DNA of 6,389 nucleotides from CAYORM01 sp964406375 (GTDB lineage Bacteria; Pseudomonadota; Alphaproteobacteria; DSM-16000; Inquilinaceae), in contig CAYORM010000116.1 in NCBI GenBank assembly GCA_964406375.1, positions 1 to 6,389 on the forward strand. Reading direction: 5' to 3'. This document shows, piece by piece, positions 5,185-6,389 of the stretch (positions are counted from its first letter, which is position 1; each line of letters opens with the position of its first letter). The position numbers and the translations under genes are program-made. Under the pieces are notes generated by a model, which did not search any database, was not told where the DNA came from, and saw nothing but the letters and a program-made list of their open reading frames with translations.

Positions 5185-6389
5185 TCACCCCGCCGTGGAC
5201 GGTACCGGCGGGGTGAGGCCGAAGCGACCCAGCGCCTCGACCTGGCGCTCGGCCAGCGCCGTCTCGTCGAAATCGGCGATCATCTCGTTGAACAGGCGAT
5301 GCCAGTTCACTTTGGCCCGCAGCCGGATGAAGACCGAGCCGAGGCCGAGCGCGGCGCGATCCATGAAGACGAATTCCCGGGGCACTTCGACGCCCCCCAC
5401 CCGGCGGAGCTCCTTGTGCACCTGCTCGGCCGTCTCGCGGCCGTAAACGCCGGTCTTCGCCTCGCCGATCACCCGCACCTTGTTCTCGAGCAGCGGCCCG
5501 TAGATGAAGCGCGCCCAGACATTGAGGACGTCCGCCAGCTCGTCGGTGATCCGGGTGAACCCCCAGGTGCGATAGGCCTCGATCGCCCGCGCCCGGTCAT
5601 CGGTCTCGAGCGCCCGGTAGAGCTCGATCACCGCGCCGACGAAGCTCGGCGGAAAGACGCGGATGCAGCCGAAATCCAGCAGATTGATCGACAGATCCGG
5701 CCGCACCGAATAGTTCCCGAGATGGGGATCGCCATGGATGATGCCGAAGAAGTAGAGCGGCACGTACCAGGCGCGGAACATGTTGAGCGCGACCGTCGCC
5801 CGGTCCTCCTCGCTGGCCCCCTCCAGCGACATGATCGGCTCGCCCTCGAGCCAGGTGGAGGTCAGCAGGCGCTTGGTCGACAGCTCCGCCACCACCTCGG
5901 GGACATGGACGCCCGGCTCGTCGGCGAGCATGTGGTGGTAGAGCCGGCAATGCCGCGCCTCGAGCTCGTAGTCGAGCTCCTCGCGCAGGCGCTCGGCGAT
6001 CTCGGCATGGATCTGGGCGGTCGAGACGGTGCGGTCGTAGCGCTCAAAGATGCCGAGGATCAGTTTGAGCTGCCGGAGATCGGCCTCCACCGCCGAGGCC
6101 ATGTCGGGATATTGCAGCTTGCAGGCGAGCGCCCGCCCGTCATGGCCGACGGCGCGATGCACCTGGCCGAGTGAGGCGGCGGCCGCGGCCTCCCGCTCGA
6201 ACCGGGCGAAACGCGCCTCCCAGCCCGGCCCCAGCTCCGTCTGCATGCGCCGCTTCACGAAGGGCCAACCCATCGACGGCGCGTTGGCCTGGAGCTGCTG
6301 CAGCTCCCGCGCATACTCCGCGGGCACCGCCTCGGGAATGGTCGCCAGCATCTGCGCGACCTTCATGAGCGGGCCCTTCAGCCCGCCCA
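5185..6389 (-). CDS. AarF/ABC1/UbiB-family atypical kinase, 5' end cut by window edge
   Basis: This is a member of the ABC1 (AarF/UbiB/ADCK) protein-kinase-like family, whose best known members support ubiquinone synthesis and lipid homeostasis. It has 401 complete codons in the window; the frame is open to the right edge, reading GGLKGPL before the Met at 6366, so that Met is internal to the usual family alignment and the true start lies outside. Numbered from that Met, family motifs are the KxGQ-type element (MKVAQ, 1-5), the Ala-rich loop replacing the glycine loop (EAAAAASLGQVH, 59-70), the nucleotide-binding lysine Lys83 (ACKLQYP), ExD (EELDYE, Asp132), the catalytic-loop HGDPHLGN (211-218) and the metal-binding DFG (231-233). 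All key polar residues are present. KxGQ reads K-V-A-Q. The C-terminus (to TPPVPSTAG) has no obvious membrane helices, unlike classical UbiB, so I do not assign ubiB. Its substrate is unknown. Confidence 0.93.
   Translation of the reverse strand, partial: GGLKGPLMKVAQMLATIPEAVPAEYARELQQLQANAPSMGWPFVKRRMQTELGPGWEARFARFEREAAAAASLGQVHRAVGHDGRALACKLQYPDMASAVEADLRQLKLILGIFERYDRTVSTAQIHAEIAERLREELDYELEARHCRLYHHMLADEPGVHVPEVVAELSTKRLLTSTWLEGEPIMSLEGASEEDRATVALNMFRAWYVPLYFFGIIHGDPHLGNYSVRPDLSINLLDFGCIRVFPPSFVGAVIELYRALETDDRARAIEAYRTWGFTRITDELADVLNVWARFIYGPLLENKVRVIGEAKTGVYGRETAEQVHKELRRVGGVEVPREFVFMDRAALGLGSVFIRLRAKVNWHRLFNEMIADFDETALAERQVEALGRFGLTPPVPSTAG

Noticed and set aside
3902..5188. 428-codon open frame on the minus strand, antisense to the DUF4139 gene
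   Set aside because: Rich in Arg, His, Asp and Gly with no recognisable domain. It is a typical antisense artefact of GC-rich coding DNA, while the plus strand encodes a clear exported protein.
5299..6174. 291-codon open frame on the plus strand
   Set aside because: Antisense to the ABC1 kinase gene, which retains all family motifs; no domain is visible in the shadow.
5185..6389. Naming the kinase-like gene ubiB
   Set aside because: It lacks the C-terminal membrane helices of UbiB, has KxAQ in place of KxGQ, and sits in no ubiquinone gene cluster in this window.

Overview
The window is a GC-rich piece of bacterial chromosome. Its codon use strongly favours G/C in third positions, and its proteins look alphaproteobacterial: a three-gene, Rhodospirillum-type proton-translocating transhydrogenase, a DUF4139 protein and an AarF/ABC1-type kinase. 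The order within Alphaproteobacteria cannot be fixed from this sequence alone. I see no insertion sequence, phage gene, tRNA, rRNA or CRISPR array. This is ordinary core-type gene content.

Left part (1-2279, minus strand): the operon pntAA-pntAB-pntB, transcribed right to left, with pntB cut by the left window edge. The three products form the membrane-bound NAD(P) transhydrogenase. PntAA is the soluble NAD(H)-binding domain. PntAB and the N-terminal part of PntB supply membrane helices of the proton channel. The complex uses the proton gradient to make NADPH from NADH.

Centre (2280-2690): a 411-base divergent intergenic region, unusually rich in dyad symmetry. It holds a 16-bp palindrome matching the chromosomal parS consensus (ParB binding site) at 15 of 16 positions. 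That palindrome is embedded in a larger GC-rich nested inverted repeat. There are also two TGCCGCAAG direct repeats, each in its own dyad, and one AT-rich island that is the best place for the divergent promoters. To its right lies a small two-helix membrane protein of unknown function (2691-2942, plus).

Right part: a large exported DUF4139 protein (3080-5119, plus) with a signal peptide and an unusual C-terminal coiled coil. It converges on an AarF/ABC1/UbiB-family kinase-like gene (5185-6389, minus) that runs off the right edge. A strong 12-bp hairpin lies between the two stops and probably terminates transcription from both sides.

The genes do not form one evident pathway. The only loose link is membrane energetics: transhydrogenase, and a kinase family tied to quinone and lipid homeostasis. 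The observation most worth following is the parS-like site upstream of pntAA.
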